The notes beneath the pieces are model-generated. The model searched no databases and had not been told where the DNA came from. It saw nothing but the letters and a program-made list of their open reading frames with translations. From positions 1 through 34,235 of the forward strand of contig JAGWTS010000012.1 of assembly GCA_028868875.1 (NCBI GenBank): 34,235 bases of DNA, read 5' to 3'. The stretch is from Burkholderiales bacterium. Lineage in GTDB: Bacteria; Pseudomonadota; Gammaproteobacteria; Burkholderiales; Burkholderiaceae_C. The translations under genes were made by a program, and so were the position numbers. Below are positions 25,146 to 34,003 of the stretch, one piece after another; the first letter of the stretch is position 1; every line of letters begins with the position of its first letter.

Positions 25146-26066
25146 ATGCAAATCGACAAACTCCCGCTCGACCCCGCCATCGCCGACATGGAGCGCCGCT
25201 GGAAGGAGTCCGGCATTCCCGGCCTCTACGAAGGCGGCAGCGGCCCGGTGAGCCGCGAGCGCGCGCGCTGCATCCGCGCCCTGCTCTACCCCAAGCCGCC
25301 GCTCGAACACGGCCCGATCGAAGCCGCGACGATCCCCGGCCCCGACTGCCAGGCGCTGGCGCTGCGCATCGTCAGGCCGCCGGCCGGCGTCACCCCGAGC
25401 GCAACCCTCGTGTATTTCCACGGCGGCGGCTGGATCGTCGGCGACCTCGATTCGCACGAAGCCCATGCCATGCGCATCGCCAACCGCAGCGGCGCGGTGG
25501 TGGTGATGGTCGACTATCGCCTCGCGCCCGAGCATCCGTTTCCGGCGGGCTATGAAGACTGCCTGGCCGCCACGCTCTGGGCCAGCGCGCAGCGCGCCGA
25601 ACTCGGCGGCGCGAGCCGGCCGCTGGCGCTGGGCGGCGACAGCGCCGGCGGCAACTTCGCCGCCGCGGTGGCCCTGGCCTGCCGCGACGCCGGCATCGCG
25701 GTCGCGGTGCAGTTGCTGCTCTACCCGGCCACCGACCTCGCGGGCGACCCCAACGCCGAGGTCATGCGCGCCTACATCCCGAAGGACGCCGAGCGCGTGA
25801 TGCGCGACCCCCGCGCCTCGCCGGCACGGGCCGATCTGGCCGGCGTGGCGCCGGTGATCATGGGCGTGGGGCCGCACGACTTCCTCTACCAGGACAACCT
25901 GGCTTTCGCCGCCAAGCTGCGCGCAGCCGGCGTGGCGCTGACGCTGCGCCAGTTCCCCACGCTCAACCACGGCTTCTTCAGCTACACCGCGATCTCGGCC
26001 GACTGCGCGGCCGCGGCCGAGCTGCTTTGCGAGGATCTGCGCCGGGCCTTGACCACCGCGGCATGA
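25146..26066 (+). CDS. Alpha/beta-hydrolase, hormone-sensitive lipase (HSL) family esterase
   Basis: 306-residue serine esterase. The oxyanion motif is FHGGGW (91-96). The nucleophile is Ser166 in GGDSAGGN; the acid is Asp245 in VGPHDFLYQDN and the base His275 in LNHGFFSY. VDYRLAPEHPFPAGYEDC (122-139) is family-typical. The cap region between strands 6 and 7 (residues 200-230) is short. It is cytosolic, with no signal peptide. ATG 25146 is the start that places the family N-terminus; the ORF from 24834 reads through the permease stub in another frame. The stop overlaps the tetR ATG (ATGA), so regulator and esterase are coupled, suggesting the esterase substrate or product is the TetR ligand. 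Confidence 0.93.
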   Translation: MQIDKLPLDPAIADMERRWKESGIPGLYEGGSGPVSRERARCIRALLYPKPPLEHGPIEAATIPGPDCQALALRIVRPPAGVTPSATLVYFHGGGWIVGDLDSHEAHAMRIANRSGAVVVMVDYRLAPEHPFPAGYEDCLAATLWASAQRAELGGASRPLALGGDSAGGNFAAAVALACRDAGIAVAVQLLLYPATDLAGDPNAEVMRAYIPKDAERVMRDPRASPARADLAGVAPVIMGVGPHDFLYQDNLAFAAKLRAAGVALTLRQFPTLNHGFFSYTAISADCAAAAELLCEDLRRALTTAA

Positions 26067-26719
26067 AGCGCGACCAGGCCGGCGCGACGACGGACCCGGT
26101 CGTCGCCGACATCCTCAGCGAGGCGCTGGCCGAGTTCGCCGAGCACGGGCTGGCCGGCGCCCGCGTCGATGCCATCGCGGCGCGCACCGCCACCAGCAAA
26201 CGCATGATCTACTACCACTTCGGCAGCAAGCAAGGGCTGTACAAGGCGGTGCTGGACCATGCCTACCGCAGCATCCGCGCCGAGCCGGCGGCGCCGCGAG
26301 TGCAAACGCGATCGCCGGCGCCATCGGCGCTGCAGGCGCTCGAGGCCTACACCGCAGGCGCCTTCGACCGCCATGCCGCGCACCCGCAGTTCATCCGCCT
26401 GGTGATGTACGAAAACCTGCTGGGCGCGACGACGGTGGCGCAATTGCCCGAGATCGCGCGCCTCAACCGCGAAGGCGTGGCGCAGCTCGCCGCCCTGCTC
26501 GAGCGCGGCCGCGCCGACGGCTCGATGCGGCCCGACCTGGACGCGCGCTCGGTCTACGCGCTGATCATCGGCCAGTGCTTTCACTACGTCTCGAACCGGC
26601 ACAGCTTCGAAGCCTTGTTCGGCCCCCCCGCCGACCCCGAGGCGCAAAGGCGCGAGCGCCGCGCCGCGATCTGCGATTCGGTGCTGCGCTACGTCCGCAC
26701 GCAGGAGACAGAACGATGA
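26063..26719 (+). CDS. TetR/AcrR-family transcriptional repressor
   Basis: 218-residue regulator. The N-terminal DNA-binding domain shows ILSEALAEFAEHGLAGARVDAIAARTATSKRMIYYHFGSKQGLYKAVL (about 17-64), with SKRMIYYHFGSK as recognition helix and turn. The C-terminal domain with FIRLVMYENLLGATTV and SVYALIIGQCFHYVSNRHSF belongs to the group seen in fatty-acid or amino-acid-responsive TetR proteins. ATG 26063 overlaps the esterase stop as ATGA; the upstream Met of the ORF track (26027) would overlap the esterase by 40 nt. Autoregulation through the palindrome at 24861-24875 is the natural guess. Effector unknown. Confidence 0.92.
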   Translation: MKRDQAGATTDPVVADILSEALAEFAEHGLAGARVDAIAARTATSKRMIYYHFGSKQGLYKAVLDHAYRSIRAEPAAPRVQTRSPAPSALQALEAYTAGAFDRHAAHPQFIRLVMYENLLGATTVAQLPEIARLNREGVAQLAALLERGRADGSMRPDLDARSVYALIIGQCFHYVSNRHSFEALFGPPADPEAQRRERRAAICDSVLRYVRTQETER

Positions 26720-26838
26720 ACCCCGATCTGCCCGGCCTCGAAAATGCGCGACGACGACGGCGCCGTGCTCGCCATCGACAGCCCACGCGGACTCGGCTTG
26801 ATGCTGCTCAATGCCGCCGCATGGCTCAGGGCCGATAG
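26716..26838 (+). pseudogene. Possible frameshifted gene remnant coupled to tetR
   Basis: An ATG overlaps the tetR stop (ATGA) and opens MNPDLPGLENARRRRRR..., which degenerates into Arg-rich sequence and stops at 26838. In the next frame the same DNA gives [31 protein letters not shown] from 26744, which has normal protein composition. A single-base shift near 26745 would join the two into one reading. After about 26840 neither frame looks coding. I do not recognise the family; the remainder of the 163-nt gap to the kinase shows no clear promoter. Confidence 0.3.
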
Positions 26839-26882
26839 TGGCCGCAATCCAAACGACCCCCTCGCTCCAGAGCAGTTCGAAC

Positions 26883-29800
26883 ATGGATGCGATGGGCATC
26901 TGGCAGCGGACGGCGCGCCGCCTCAATTCCCTGAAATTCAAGAACACGGCCTCGTGGCTCGCGGTCGTGGTGGGCGTGGTCGTTGCGCTCACCGCGGCCG
27001 GGGTATCGACCCTGCGCCATGATCTGCAGCAGGTGGAATCGGAAGCGCAACTCCTGCGTGCCCGGCAATTGGCCAGCGCATTGGAGCAGGGATTGCAGGT
27101 TCGCATCCGTGCCATGCAGGCTTTCGCGGCGCACATCGATCCCGACCGATTGGGGGACTCGGCTTACCTGAAACAGTATCTGGCATCCAGCCATGCGTTC
27201 CAGTCGCTGATTCCGGACGGCAGCCTGCTTGTCGGCCTGGATGGATCGATGCTCACCGAGGACCCGGCGCTGCCGCAGGGGCCGGGCGAGCAGGCCGACA
27301 CGCAGCCGTATCCGAGCCGCCCCGGTGCGGGAGGCGACGAGCCCTACGTCGGCGCCCCCGTCCTCAGCCCCTTCACCCGCCGCGCCGCGCTGCCCATCGA
27401 GGTGCCCGTCAAGGGCCCCGGCGGCAAGGCCAGGGCGATGCTGGTCAGCTTCATCGACCTCAGGGGGGAAGGCTTTCTCGCGCTGCCGGACGGCTCCGGA
27501 AAGATGGGCGCGACCGAGTTGTTCATCGTCTCGATGCGCAACGAACGCTTCCTCGTCGCACCCGACCCGAGACGGGTGATGACCCGACTGCCCCCCTCCG
27601 GCAGCGGCACCATCTCATCGCGCCTGAGGGAAGGCTTTTCGGGTTCCACGATTTTGACGAGTTCCGAAGGCGTCGAGAAGCTCATCAGCGTGGCACGATT
27701 GCCGCTTGCAGACCTGATCATCGAGTTGGCAACGCCGACCGGCCTGGCCTTCGCGCTGGTGCATCGGCTCTTGAACCGGCTCATCGCGATCGGGCTGCTG
27801 GCCACGCTGCTCGCCGCATTCGCCGCGGTCTACTTGTCGCGCCGGCTCTTCGACCGGCTTGGGCAAGCCGCGCACCGGCTGGATGCCATGACGCGCTTGC
27901 GCGACGAGCCGATTCGCCTGCCGGAAAACGGTGAACAGGAAATTGCAAGCCTGTTCATGAGTTTCAACCGCCTGGCGCGACGCCTCGAGGCCCAGCAAGA
28001 GGCGTTGCGTGCCAGCGAATCCAAGTTCCGCACCCTGTTCGAAAGCTCGGAGAACGGCACGGTGATCGTCGATGTGCAAAGCCATCGATTGATCGACGCC
28101 AATCCGGCCTTCTGCCGATTGCTGGGCTGGTCCCGCGACGAATTGCCGGGCCTGAGGCTCGAAGACCTGCACCCACCGCGCGCCCAGCGAATCGCGACCC
28201 AGGAATTTGCGCACCAGGTGGACGGCGCAGCGGGATGGGCCCGCGACCTGCCGGTCCAGCGCAAGGACGGCAGCGTGTTCGACGCCGACATCGGCGGCAC
28301 GCCCCTGGACTTCGACGGCCGCCCCTGCCTGGCCGCCGTCTTCATCGACCTCACCGAGCGCAAGCTCGCCGAGAGCGTCTTGCGCAAGAGCGAAGAACGC
28401 TTCAGGGCCACGGCGGATGCCACTCCGCTGGCCATCTACCTCTCGGCGGGCCTCGAGCAAAAGGCCAACTACGTCAATCCGGCGTTCGTGCGGCTCTTCG
28501 GCTATACGCTGGAGGAAGTGCCGACCGTGGAACAGTGGTGGCCGAAAGCCTATCCGGACCAAGACTACCGCCGGCAAGTCGTCGCTGAATGGGGCCGGAA
28601 AGTCGCACGCGCCGTCGAAACCCACTCGGAAATCGAGCCGATGGAAGTCGTGGTCGTGTGCAAGGACGGCTCCCAAAAGCACATCCGTTGGGGCTTCAAG
28701 ACCAACGGCCAGGAAAACTGGGCCTTCGGCCTCGATCTCACCGAGCGGCACGCTGCAGCGCAGGCCGAAGCCCGGCTCCAGCGCACCTTGCGCCTGCTGG
28801 GCGATTGCAACCTGGCCTTGGCGCGCGCCACGAGCGAGCCGATGCTGCTTGCAGAAGTCTGCAGGCTGGTCGTGGGCAGTGGCGGCTACCTGATGGGCTG
28901 GGTCGGCGTTGCCGAACACGACGCGATGAAGACGGTTCGCCCGGTTGCACGTTCGGGCCGGGAGGCGGGATACCTCGAATCGATTCGAGTGTCCTGGGAC
29001 GAAGATCAGGCGACGGGCCAAGGGCCCACCGGCATTGCCCTGCGGACCGGGCGCGTGGCCGTCAACCAGGACATCGACGACAATCCGACGATGACCCCCT
29101 GGCGCGAGGCCGCCGGCCTGCGGGGCTATCGATCCAGCATCGGCTTGCCGCTGCGCAGCGGCGCGGACATCTTCGGGGCCTTGACGATCTATGCCTCCGA
29201 GCCGCGCGCCTTCAATGACGACGAAGTCCGCCTGCTGGAAGAATTGGCCCACAACATCGGGCACGGGATCGAGACCTTGCGAACACGTGCCAAGCTCGAC
29301 GCGGCGCAAGCGGCAACCCGTGCCAAGAGCGCCTTTCTGGCCAACCTGAGCCATGAGATCCGCACGCCGTTGAACGCCATTCTGGGCATGACGTATCTGG
29401 TGCGCCGCAGCGGGGTGACGGAGAAGCAGGACGAGCGCCTGCGCAAGATCGAGACCGCCGGTCAGCATCTGGGCGAGATCATCAATGCGGTGCTCGACCT
29501 GTCCAAGATCGAAGCGGGCCACTTCGAACTCGAGCGGGCCGGGGTCGACCTGGCGGAAATCATCGAGCGCGTGCGCTCGATCCTCGACCAGCGCCTGCGC
29601 GAAAAGGGGCTGGCGCTGATCGTCGAGCCCCTGCCCGATCTGCCGCCGCTGAGCGGCGACGCGGCACGCATCCAGCAGGCCCTGCTGAACTACGCGGCCA
29701 ACGCGGTGAAGTTCACCGAGCGCGGCGAGATCACGCTGCGCGTGACCGTGCCCGAGCGTGACGCCGCGAGCCTGCTGCTTCGCTTCGAGGTTCAGGACAC

Positions 29801-30464
29801 GGGCATCGGCATCGAGCCCCAGGCCCTGCCCCGGCTGTTCACCGCGTTCGAGCAGGCGGACAACTCGACCACCCGGCGTTACGGCGGCACGGGCCTGGGC
29901 TTGAGCATCACCAGGAAGCTCGCGGAGTTGATGGGCGGTGCCTGCGGAGTCGAAAGCGTGCCCGGCGTCGGCAGCACGTTCTGGTTCAGCGCGCGGCTGG
30001 AACTCGCCGCTTCGCCGCCGCGGCCGGACCCGCCGCGCGAGCTCGAATCGGCGCGCAGCCGGCTGCGCGCCGAATACCGCGGCCGGCGCGTGCTGCTGGC
30101 AGAGGACGAACCCTTGAATCGCGAGATCGCCCACCATCTGCTCGGCGACGCCGGGCTCTTGTGCGACATCGCCGAAGATGGCGGCCAGGCCGTCGAGCAG
30201 GCCACCAGGAACCGCTACGACCTGATCCTGATGGACGTGCAGATGCCGCACATGGATGGACTGGAAGCGACCCGGCGCATCCGGGCCCTGCCCGGCCCGC
30301 ACCAGCCGGCGATCCTGGCGATGACGGCCAACGCCTTCAACGAAGACCGGCGAAGTTGCATGGAGGCGGGAATGGACGACTTCGTCGCCAAGCCTGCGGA
30401 CCCGGGGCTGCTGTATGCGAAGCTGCTGCAGTGGTTGGAAAGGGCTGGGAGCCGAAGGGACTGA
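26883..30464 (+). CDS. Hybrid sensor histidine kinase (Cache-like sensor, HAMP, PAS-PAS, GAF, HisKA, HATPase, receiver)
   Basis: 1193-residue membrane kinase. Helix 1 (about 22-42) and helix 2 (about 297-320) bracket a 250-residue periplasmic sensor, probably a double-Cache domain. Then HAMP (320-370), PAS1 (375-490, ending DLTERKLAE), PAS2 (505-622, ending DLTERHAA), GAF (640-800), HisKA with [11 protein letters not shown] (His824), HATPase_c with N-box [11 protein letters not shown] and DTGIGIEPQ and GGTGLGLSI, and a C-terminal receiver (1069-1180) with [11 protein letters not shown] (Asp1118) and Lys in DFVAKP. No Hpt domain is fused and no response regulator is adjacent, so downstream partners are elsewhere. 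ATG 26883 or 26892 is the start; neither has a strong ribosome site. Codon choice is less GC-biased than in neighbours, so acquisition is possible. Confidence 0.92.
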   Translation: MDAMGIWQRTARRLNSLKFKNTASWLAVVVGVVVALTAAGVSTLRHDLQQVESEAQLLRARQLASALEQGLQVRIRAMQAFAAHIDPDRLGDSAYLKQYLASSHAFQSLIPDGSLLVGLDGSMLTEDPALPQGPGEQADTQPYPSRPGAGGDEPYVGAPVLSPFTRRAALPIEVPVKGPGGKARAMLVSFIDLRGEGFLALPDGSGKMGATELFIVSMRNERFLVAPDPRRVMTRLPPSGSGTISSRLREGFSGSTILTSSEGVEKLISVARLPLADLIIELATPTGLAFALVHRLLNRLIAIGLLATLLAAFAAVYLSRRLFDRLGQAAHRLDAMTRLRDEPIRLPENGEQEIASLFMSFNRLARRLEAQQEALRASESKFRTLFESSENGTVIVDVQSHRLIDANPAFCRLLGWSRDELPGLRLEDLHPPRAQRIATQEFAHQVDGAAGWARDLPVQRKDGSVFDADIGGTPLDFDGRPCLAAVFIDLTERKLAESVLRKSEERFRATADATPLAIYLSAGLEQKANYVNPAFVRLFGYTLEEVPTVEQWWPKAYPDQDYRRQVVAEWGRKVARAVETHSEIEPMEVVVVCKDGSQKHIRWGFKTNGQENWAFGLDLTERHAAAQAEARLQRTLRLLGDCNLALARATSEPMLLAEVCRLVVGSGGYLMGWVGVAEHDAMKTVRPVARSGREAGYLESIRVSWDEDQATGQGPTGIALRTGRVAVNQDIDDNPTMTPWREAAGLRGYRSSIGLPLRSGADIFGALTIYASEPRAFNDDEVRLLEELAHNIGHGIETLRTRAKLDAAQAATRAKSAFLANLSHEIRTPLNAILGMTYLVRRSGVTEKQDERLRKIETAGQHLGEIINAVLDLSKIEAGHFELERAGVDLAEIIERVRSILDQRLREKGLALIVEPLPDLPPLSGDAARIQQALLNYAANAVKFTERGEITLRVTVPERDAASLLLRFEVQDTGIGIEPQALPRLFTAFEQADNSTTRRYGGTGLGLSITRKLAELMGGACGVESVPGVGSTFWFSARLELAASPPRPDPPRELESARSRLRAEYRGRRVLLAEDEPLNREIAHHLLGDAGLLCDIAEDGGQAVEQATRNRYDLILMDVQMPHMDGLEATRRIRALPGPHQPAILAMTANAFNEDRRSCMEAGMDDFVAKPADPGLLYAKLLQWLERAGSRRD

Positions 30465-30470
30465 TTCGAC

Positions 30471-30707
30471 ATGGACGCCATCAACTCCAGCACGGCGCGG
30501 ACCAAGCTCGCGAAGATCATGGATCGCGTCTGCAAGAACCATTCGGCCGTGATCGTCACGCGCAAAGGCGGCCCTTCGGTGGTGATGCTCTCGCTCGCAG
30601 ACTATCGGGCGCTCGAAGAGACGGCCTACCTGCTGCGCAGCCCGACCAACGCACGCCGCCTGCTCGGTGCCGTAGACGCGTTGGCAGGCTCGAGCAGTCT
30701 GGGATGA
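30471..30707 (+). CDS. Phd/YefM-family antitoxin, apparently without its toxin
   Basis: 78-residue protein of the Phd/YefM antitoxin family. STARTKLAKIMDRVCKNHSAVIVTRKGGPSVVMLSLADYRALEETAYLLRSPTNARRLL is the full DNA-binding and dimerisation core. The C-terminal tail, which normally wraps the YoeB toxin, is short here (GAVDALAGSSSLG). No yoeB-like frame follows: the next gene at 30744-31001 is on the opposite strand. It starts 6 nt after the hybrid-kinase stop, so it probably rides that transcript. Either a solitary regulator or the remnant of a lost toxin-antitoxin pair. Confidence 0.9.
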   Translation: MDAINSSTARTKLAKIMDRVCKNHSAVIVTRKGGPSVVMLSLADYRALEETAYLLRSPTNARRLLGAVDALAGSSSLG

Positions 30708-30743
30708 CCCTTTTCGGGCCGGCTCGGCGCCACCGCCCCCCCC

Positions 30744-31001
30744 TCAACGCCCCTTCCCACCCCAACGCCAGCGTGGCGGCTCCCCCGTCACCCAGCAGAT
30801 CGCGACCAGCGCCAGCGTGGCGAGCGTCGTGAAGCCGAAGTAACGCCACGGATCGACCGCGGGTTCGAGCACCGGGATCGCGGCGACGAGCAAGACCCCG
30901 TAGACGCCGAGAACGACCCAGCCTTGCCAGCGGCAGGGCAGCCCCCAGCCCCAGCCGTAGCGCTTGGCCGGGAACCACCAGCGGTTGCGCTCCCGCGCCA
31001 T
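30744..31001 (-). CDS. Small two-helix membrane protein, hypothetical
   Basis: 85-residue protein with an aromatic N-terminus (RNRWWFPAKRYGWGWGLPCRWQGW) and two hydrophobic helices (WVVLGVYGVLLVAAIPVL and YFGFTTLATLALVAICWV), ending in a basic tail. The WWFPAKRYGWGWGLP motif recurs in conserved hypothetical proteins of Proteobacteria, so I regard it as real. Function unknown. Its ATG (31001) overlaps the MmcQ/YjbR stop as ATGA, and it is the last gene of the minus-strand run from imuA. It converges on the antitoxin gene with a 36-nt gap. Confidence 0.8.
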   Translation of the reverse strand: MARERNRWWFPAKRYGWGWGLPCRWQGWVVLGVYGVLLVAAIPVLEPAVDPWRYFGFTTLATLALVAICWVTGEPPRWRWGGKGR

Positions 31002-31333
31002 CAAGGCCTCTTCGCCCGGCGCCGTGCGGGCCGGCTGCGGTGCTCCCAGGCCTTGCGCACCAGCGCTTCGACGACGGCCTCGTCGGCGTCGGCCAGCGTC
31101 ACGCGCAGCCCCACCGCCTTGCCGCCCCAAAACAGCTTTTCGAGGAATTCGGGGTCCAGCGCCAGCGCCTGTTCGCGCACGTCTTCGTCGACGAAGACGT
31201 GGAGCCGCGCTTCGTCCGGCGGCACGGTGACGAAGATCCGGCCCTTGACGCGGAACGACGAGAAATGGAAATGCGGCGCTTCGCTGCTGTCGGGCAGCGA
31301 GAGCGCATGGCGGCGGACTTGATCGATCTTCAT
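31001..31333 (-). CDS. MmcQ/YjbR-family protein
   Basis: 110-residue protein of the MmcQ/YjbR (CyaY-like fold) family. The start MKIDQVRRHALSLPDSSEAPHFHFSSFRVKGRIFVTVPPDEARLHVFVDED is typical, with the family SLPD..E..HF pattern. Members are described as double-wing DNA-binding-like, but their function is not settled. ATG 31333 is well placed; the ORF track start at 31555 lies inside imuB. It follows the imuB stop by 64 nt and overlaps the next gene. Whether it is part of the SOS-controlled transcript depends on read-through from imuB. Confidence 0.9.
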   Translation of the reverse strand: MKIDQVRRHALSLPDSSEAPHFHFSSFRVKGRIFVTVPPDEARLHVFVDEDVREQALALDPEFLEKLFWGGKAVGLRVTLADADEAVVEALVRKAWEHRSRPARRRAKRP

Positions 31334-31397
31334 CGTTCGGGGCGCAGGCGGCCGATTCTGGCGACGCCGCGGCCGCTCTTCAAGACGGCCGCCACCT

Positions 31398-32960
31398 TCA
31401 CCCGAAACGCCCTTGCAGAAACCAGCTCGCCCCCGCCTGCGGCAGCCGCGCGCGGTAGATCCAGACCAGGGCGCCGTCGGCGGCACGGGCGATGAAGTAG
31501 TCGCGCGCGGCCAGCCCGCCGTCCCACCAGCCCGATTCGATGCGCTCAGGGCCACTCAACAGTTGCAGTGCCCGGCCTTCGAACAGCGGCAGCGCGCCTT
31601 GCTCGGCCAGCGCCTGCGGCGCTTCGAGCAGCCAGAACGGACGCGCCAGCGGCAGGTCTGCCGGCCCGGGCTGCAACTCCTGCCTCGATCGCGGCCCGGT
31701 TCCCCGCCCCGCTGCCGGCTCGGGCCTCGGCCCCGGCCGGCCACCGCCACCGCCACCGCCCTCGCCCACCGGCCGCAAGGCGCCGGCCCGTTCGGGCCGG
31801 TGCTCGGCGCGCGGCACCAGGCGCAGTACCTGGGTCTCGCCCAGGCGCGCGCGCAGGCGCTCCAGCAGGCGCAGCAGGCCCTGGGCCTGGCTCTGGCGGG
31901 TCGGGAACAGCTCGCCGTTGGGCGCGGCGCTGCGCACGAGTTGCTTGCAATGCAGGCGCAGCTCGAGCGTCGGCGCCGCCAGTTCGACGCGGGCCAGGCG
32001 CTCGCGCAGCAGCAGCTGCAGGTGCGCCGGGTCGAGCGAAGGCTCGGCCAGTTCGATCGCGAGCGGTGTCGCCGCCACGGCTGCGTCGCGCCGCGGCTCG
32101 TGCTGCATCTCGAGCCGGAAGCCGGCGATGCGGCCCTGCTGCGCCTGGGCCCAGGCCACCAGCCGCGCCAGCAGCACGCCGGCGCCGTGCAGCACCTGGG
32201 CGCTGGTGTCGGCGCGGGCGAAGAGTTCGAGCCGGCTCTCGAACTCGGGCGCCAGGACGATCGGCCGGCGCGGGTCGGGCCGGGTGCCGCGCGCGCGGTC
32301 CAGGTCGTCGAGCAGGCCCTCGCCGAAACGCCGGGCCAGCCCGGTGCGCGGCAGGGCGCGCAAGTCGGCCAGGGTTTGCAAGCCCATGCCTTGCAGCGCT
32401 TCCCAGTGCTCGCGCGCCGGGCCGAGCAGCCAGACCGGCGCCCGGTCGAGCAGGTCTTGCAGCGCCGCCAGGTCGGTGCCGTGGGCGCCGGGCGCGGCGA
32501 GGTCGGCGCGCCAGGCAGCGAGCAGGGCCGCGCCCAGCGGCGTCGGCGCGCAGGCGGTCTGCAGGCGGTGGCCGAGCGGCGCCAGCGCTTCGTGCAGGCG
32601 CTGCAGCAGCCGCGCCGCGCCTCCGAAATAACGCAGGCTGGACTCGACTTCGAGCAGCACGCAGGCCGCGCCTTCCAGCGCCACCATCGGCGTGAAAGCC
32701 AGCGCCGCATGGGCCAGCGCGAGCAAGGCGGCGGCGTCGCGCGCGGCGTCGGCCTGGCCGAGCAGCAGGTCGGGAGCCAGCGCGAGCGCGGTGGCGCGCT
32801 TCATGCCCGGCGCCAGACCGCGCTCGGAAGCGGCGGCGTTGGCGGCGGCAAGCCGGTGCTCGGCGAGCAAGGCCACCGGCCGTGCCGCGTCGGCCGGTGC
32901 CAGCGTGGCGCAAAAGGCTTCGAGCGAGAGCAGCGGCGCGTGCAGCGCGATCCAGAGCAT
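31398..32960 (-). CDS. imuB: ImuB: Y-family polymerase-like protein of the SOS mutagenesis cassette
   Basis: 520-residue DinB/Y-family homologue of the ImuB type. The N-terminus MLWIALHAPLLSLEAF has Ala where active polymerases have the first catalytic Asp, and the SxDE motif is not found, as expected for a catalytically dead ImuB acting as scaffold. SLRYFGGAARLL and GMGLQTLADLRALPRTGLARRFG mark the thumb/HhH region. A Gly-rich, Pro/Arg-rich linker (GEGGGGGGGRPGPRPEP, about residues 400-425) precedes the C-terminal interaction region. QGALPLF there could be the beta-clamp binding motif. In the known system ImuB bridges ImuA, DnaE2 and the clamp. It lies 29 nt after imuA. No dnaE2 follows, which is unusual. 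Confidence 0.9.
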   Translation of the reverse strand: MLWIALHAPLLSLEAFCATLAPADAARPVALLAEHRLAAANAAASERGLAPGMKRATALALAPDLLLGQADAARDAAALLALAHAALAFTPMVALEGAACVLLEVESSLRYFGGAARLLQRLHEALAPLGHRLQTACAPTPLGAALLAAWRADLAAPGAHGTDLAALQDLLDRAPVWLLGPAREHWEALQGMGLQTLADLRALPRTGLARRFGEGLLDDLDRARGTRPDPRRPIVLAPEFESRLELFARADTSAQVLHGAGVLLARLVAWAQAQQGRIAGFRLEMQHEPRRDAAVAATPLAIELAEPSLDPAHLQLLLRERLARVELAAPTLELRLHCKQLVRSAAPNGELFPTRQSQAQGLLRLLERLRARLGETQVLRLVPRAEHRPERAGALRPVGEGGGGGGGRPGPRPEPAAGRGTGPRSRQELQPGPADLPLARPFWLLEAPQALAEQGALPLFEGRALQLLSGPERIESGWWDGGLAARDYFIARAADGALVWIYRARLPQAGASWFLQGRFG

Positions 32961-32989
32961 GGCCGGCCACCATTCCTGCAGGCCAAGCG

Positions 32990-33844
32990 TCAGGCGAGCG
33001 CGCCCGGCGCTTCGCTACGCGCCGGCAGGGCCGACGAGCGCAGGGCGCGCGCACGCAGCGCCGGCGCCAGCACCGGGGCCAGCGCCAGCGTGAGCGGGCG
33101 CGCCAGCGGCGGGCCGCGGCGCTTGAGCAGTTGCAGCCGCAACTCGTCGGGGCCGGCGGGGCGCAGCAGCAGGCGCAGCGGCGCCGGGCTCGGCCGCAGC
33201 CGCGCCGCTTCTTCGCGCAGCAGAAAGGCCGGGCCGTCGTGGGCCTGGGCGGCAAGCTGCAGGCGGCGCAGGCTGTCGGCCGCCAGCCGCGCCGGCAGCC
33301 AGGCGAGCAAGGCGCCGACCTGGCCGCTGGCCAGCGACTGTTCCAGCGCCCAGAGGATGTCGGCCGCCGGCAGCGGCCCGCCGGCGCGCCCGCGCTGGGC
33401 GGCGTGGCTGCGCACCACGTAGAGCTGCTGCAGGTCGAGCCCGCAGGCGGCCAGCGCCGAGGCGAACGGCAGGGCCGGCGGGTCGAACAGGATGACGCTG
33501 CGCTGTTGCTGCTGCACGGCCGCGAGCACCGGGCAGAGCAGGCGCATCTCGCCGATGCCGGGGTGCGCCAGCAGCAGCTCGGTCAGCGCGCGCGCCGGCC
33601 AGCCGGCGCCGGGCAGCACGGCGTCGAGTTCGGCGAAGCCGCTGGCCCAGCCGGCCTCGCGCTGGCGGCCGAGCTGGTGTGCGCGCCAGAGCGCGGGGTG
33701 CAGGTCTTCGGGGGCCGGGCGCGGGTTGGCGCCCGGCGCGGCCAGGGGGTTGGCGGCGCCCGGAGCGGGCCCGGGCCCGGTGGTGGCCGGCGCGGCGCGC
33801 GGCGGGGCCGGGGTGATCGTGGGAGAGGCGGAAGAAACTTGCAC
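32990..33844 (-). CDS. imuA: ImuA: RecA/SulA-like SOS mutagenesis protein
   Basis: 284-residue ImuA (SulA/RecA-like) protein that works with ImuB in damage-induced translesion synthesis. The family region starts LHPALWRAHQLGRQREAGWASGFAELDAVLPGAGWPARALTELLLAHPGIGEMRLLCPVL. Before it is an unusual Pro/Ala-rich N-terminus of about 48 residues. The only available start is GTG 33844 (MQVSSASPT); no other ATG, GTG or TTG lies between it and LHPALW. A LexA box ends just 5 nt upstream of that codon. The C-terminal 40 residues are Arg/Ala-rich. Gene order imuA-imuB is conserved and ImuB follows by 29 nt. The cassette is clearly SOS-regulated by sequence. Confidence 0.9.
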   Translation of the reverse strand: MQVSSASPTITPAPPRAAPATTGPGPAPGAANPLAAPGANPRPAPEDLHPALWRAHQLGRQREAGWASGFAELDAVLPGAGWPARALTELLLAHPGIGEMRLLCPVLAAVQQQQRSVILFDPPALPFASALAACGLDLQQLYVVRSHAAQRGRAGGPLPAADILWALEQSLASGQVGALLAWLPARLAADSLRRLQLAAQAHDGPAFLLREEAARLRPSPAPLRLLLRPAGPDELRLQLLKRRGPPLARPLTLALAPVLAPALRARALRSSALPARSEAPGALA

Positions 33845-33849
33845 CAGAA

Positions 33850-33869
33850 TACTGTACGTTCATACAGTT
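33850..33869 (-). promoter_or_regulatory. LexA (SOS) box and overlapping promoter of imuA
   Basis: CTGT-N8-ACAG (33852-33867) in the context TACTGTACGTTCATACAGTT is a near-perfect LexA box of the proteobacterial type. On the minus strand, TTGCGC, 17 nt, TACAGT form a plausible -35/-10 pair with the -10 inside the box. Transcription would then begin at about the GTG start codon of imuA. LexA binding here would block the polymerase. Confidence 0.85.
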
Positions 33870-33940
33870 TCTTGCGCAAGCTCGGCGGGGCGATCATGTG
33901 AAGCCTTGCCGGGACTCGAGCCCTTGACCCTTGGCGGCCG

Positions 33941-33959
33941 CAACGGCCATCGGCCGTTG
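33941..33959. repeat. Perfect 8-bp hairpin CAACGGCC-ATC-GGCCGTTG
   Basis: It lies in the gap between imuA and the window end. There is no T-run, so terminator function is doubtful. The rest of the 33870-34138 gap holds only the short remnant listed next and no recognisable gene. Confidence 0.4.
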
Positions 33960-34003
33960 GCGCATTTGACAACAACCAAACCCTGTTGGCATACGTCGCC
34001 AAC

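Noticed and set aside
31736-31775. CRISPR-like or repeat array
   Set aside because: Only a short in-frame glycine tract; no spaced direct repeats were seen anywhere in the window.
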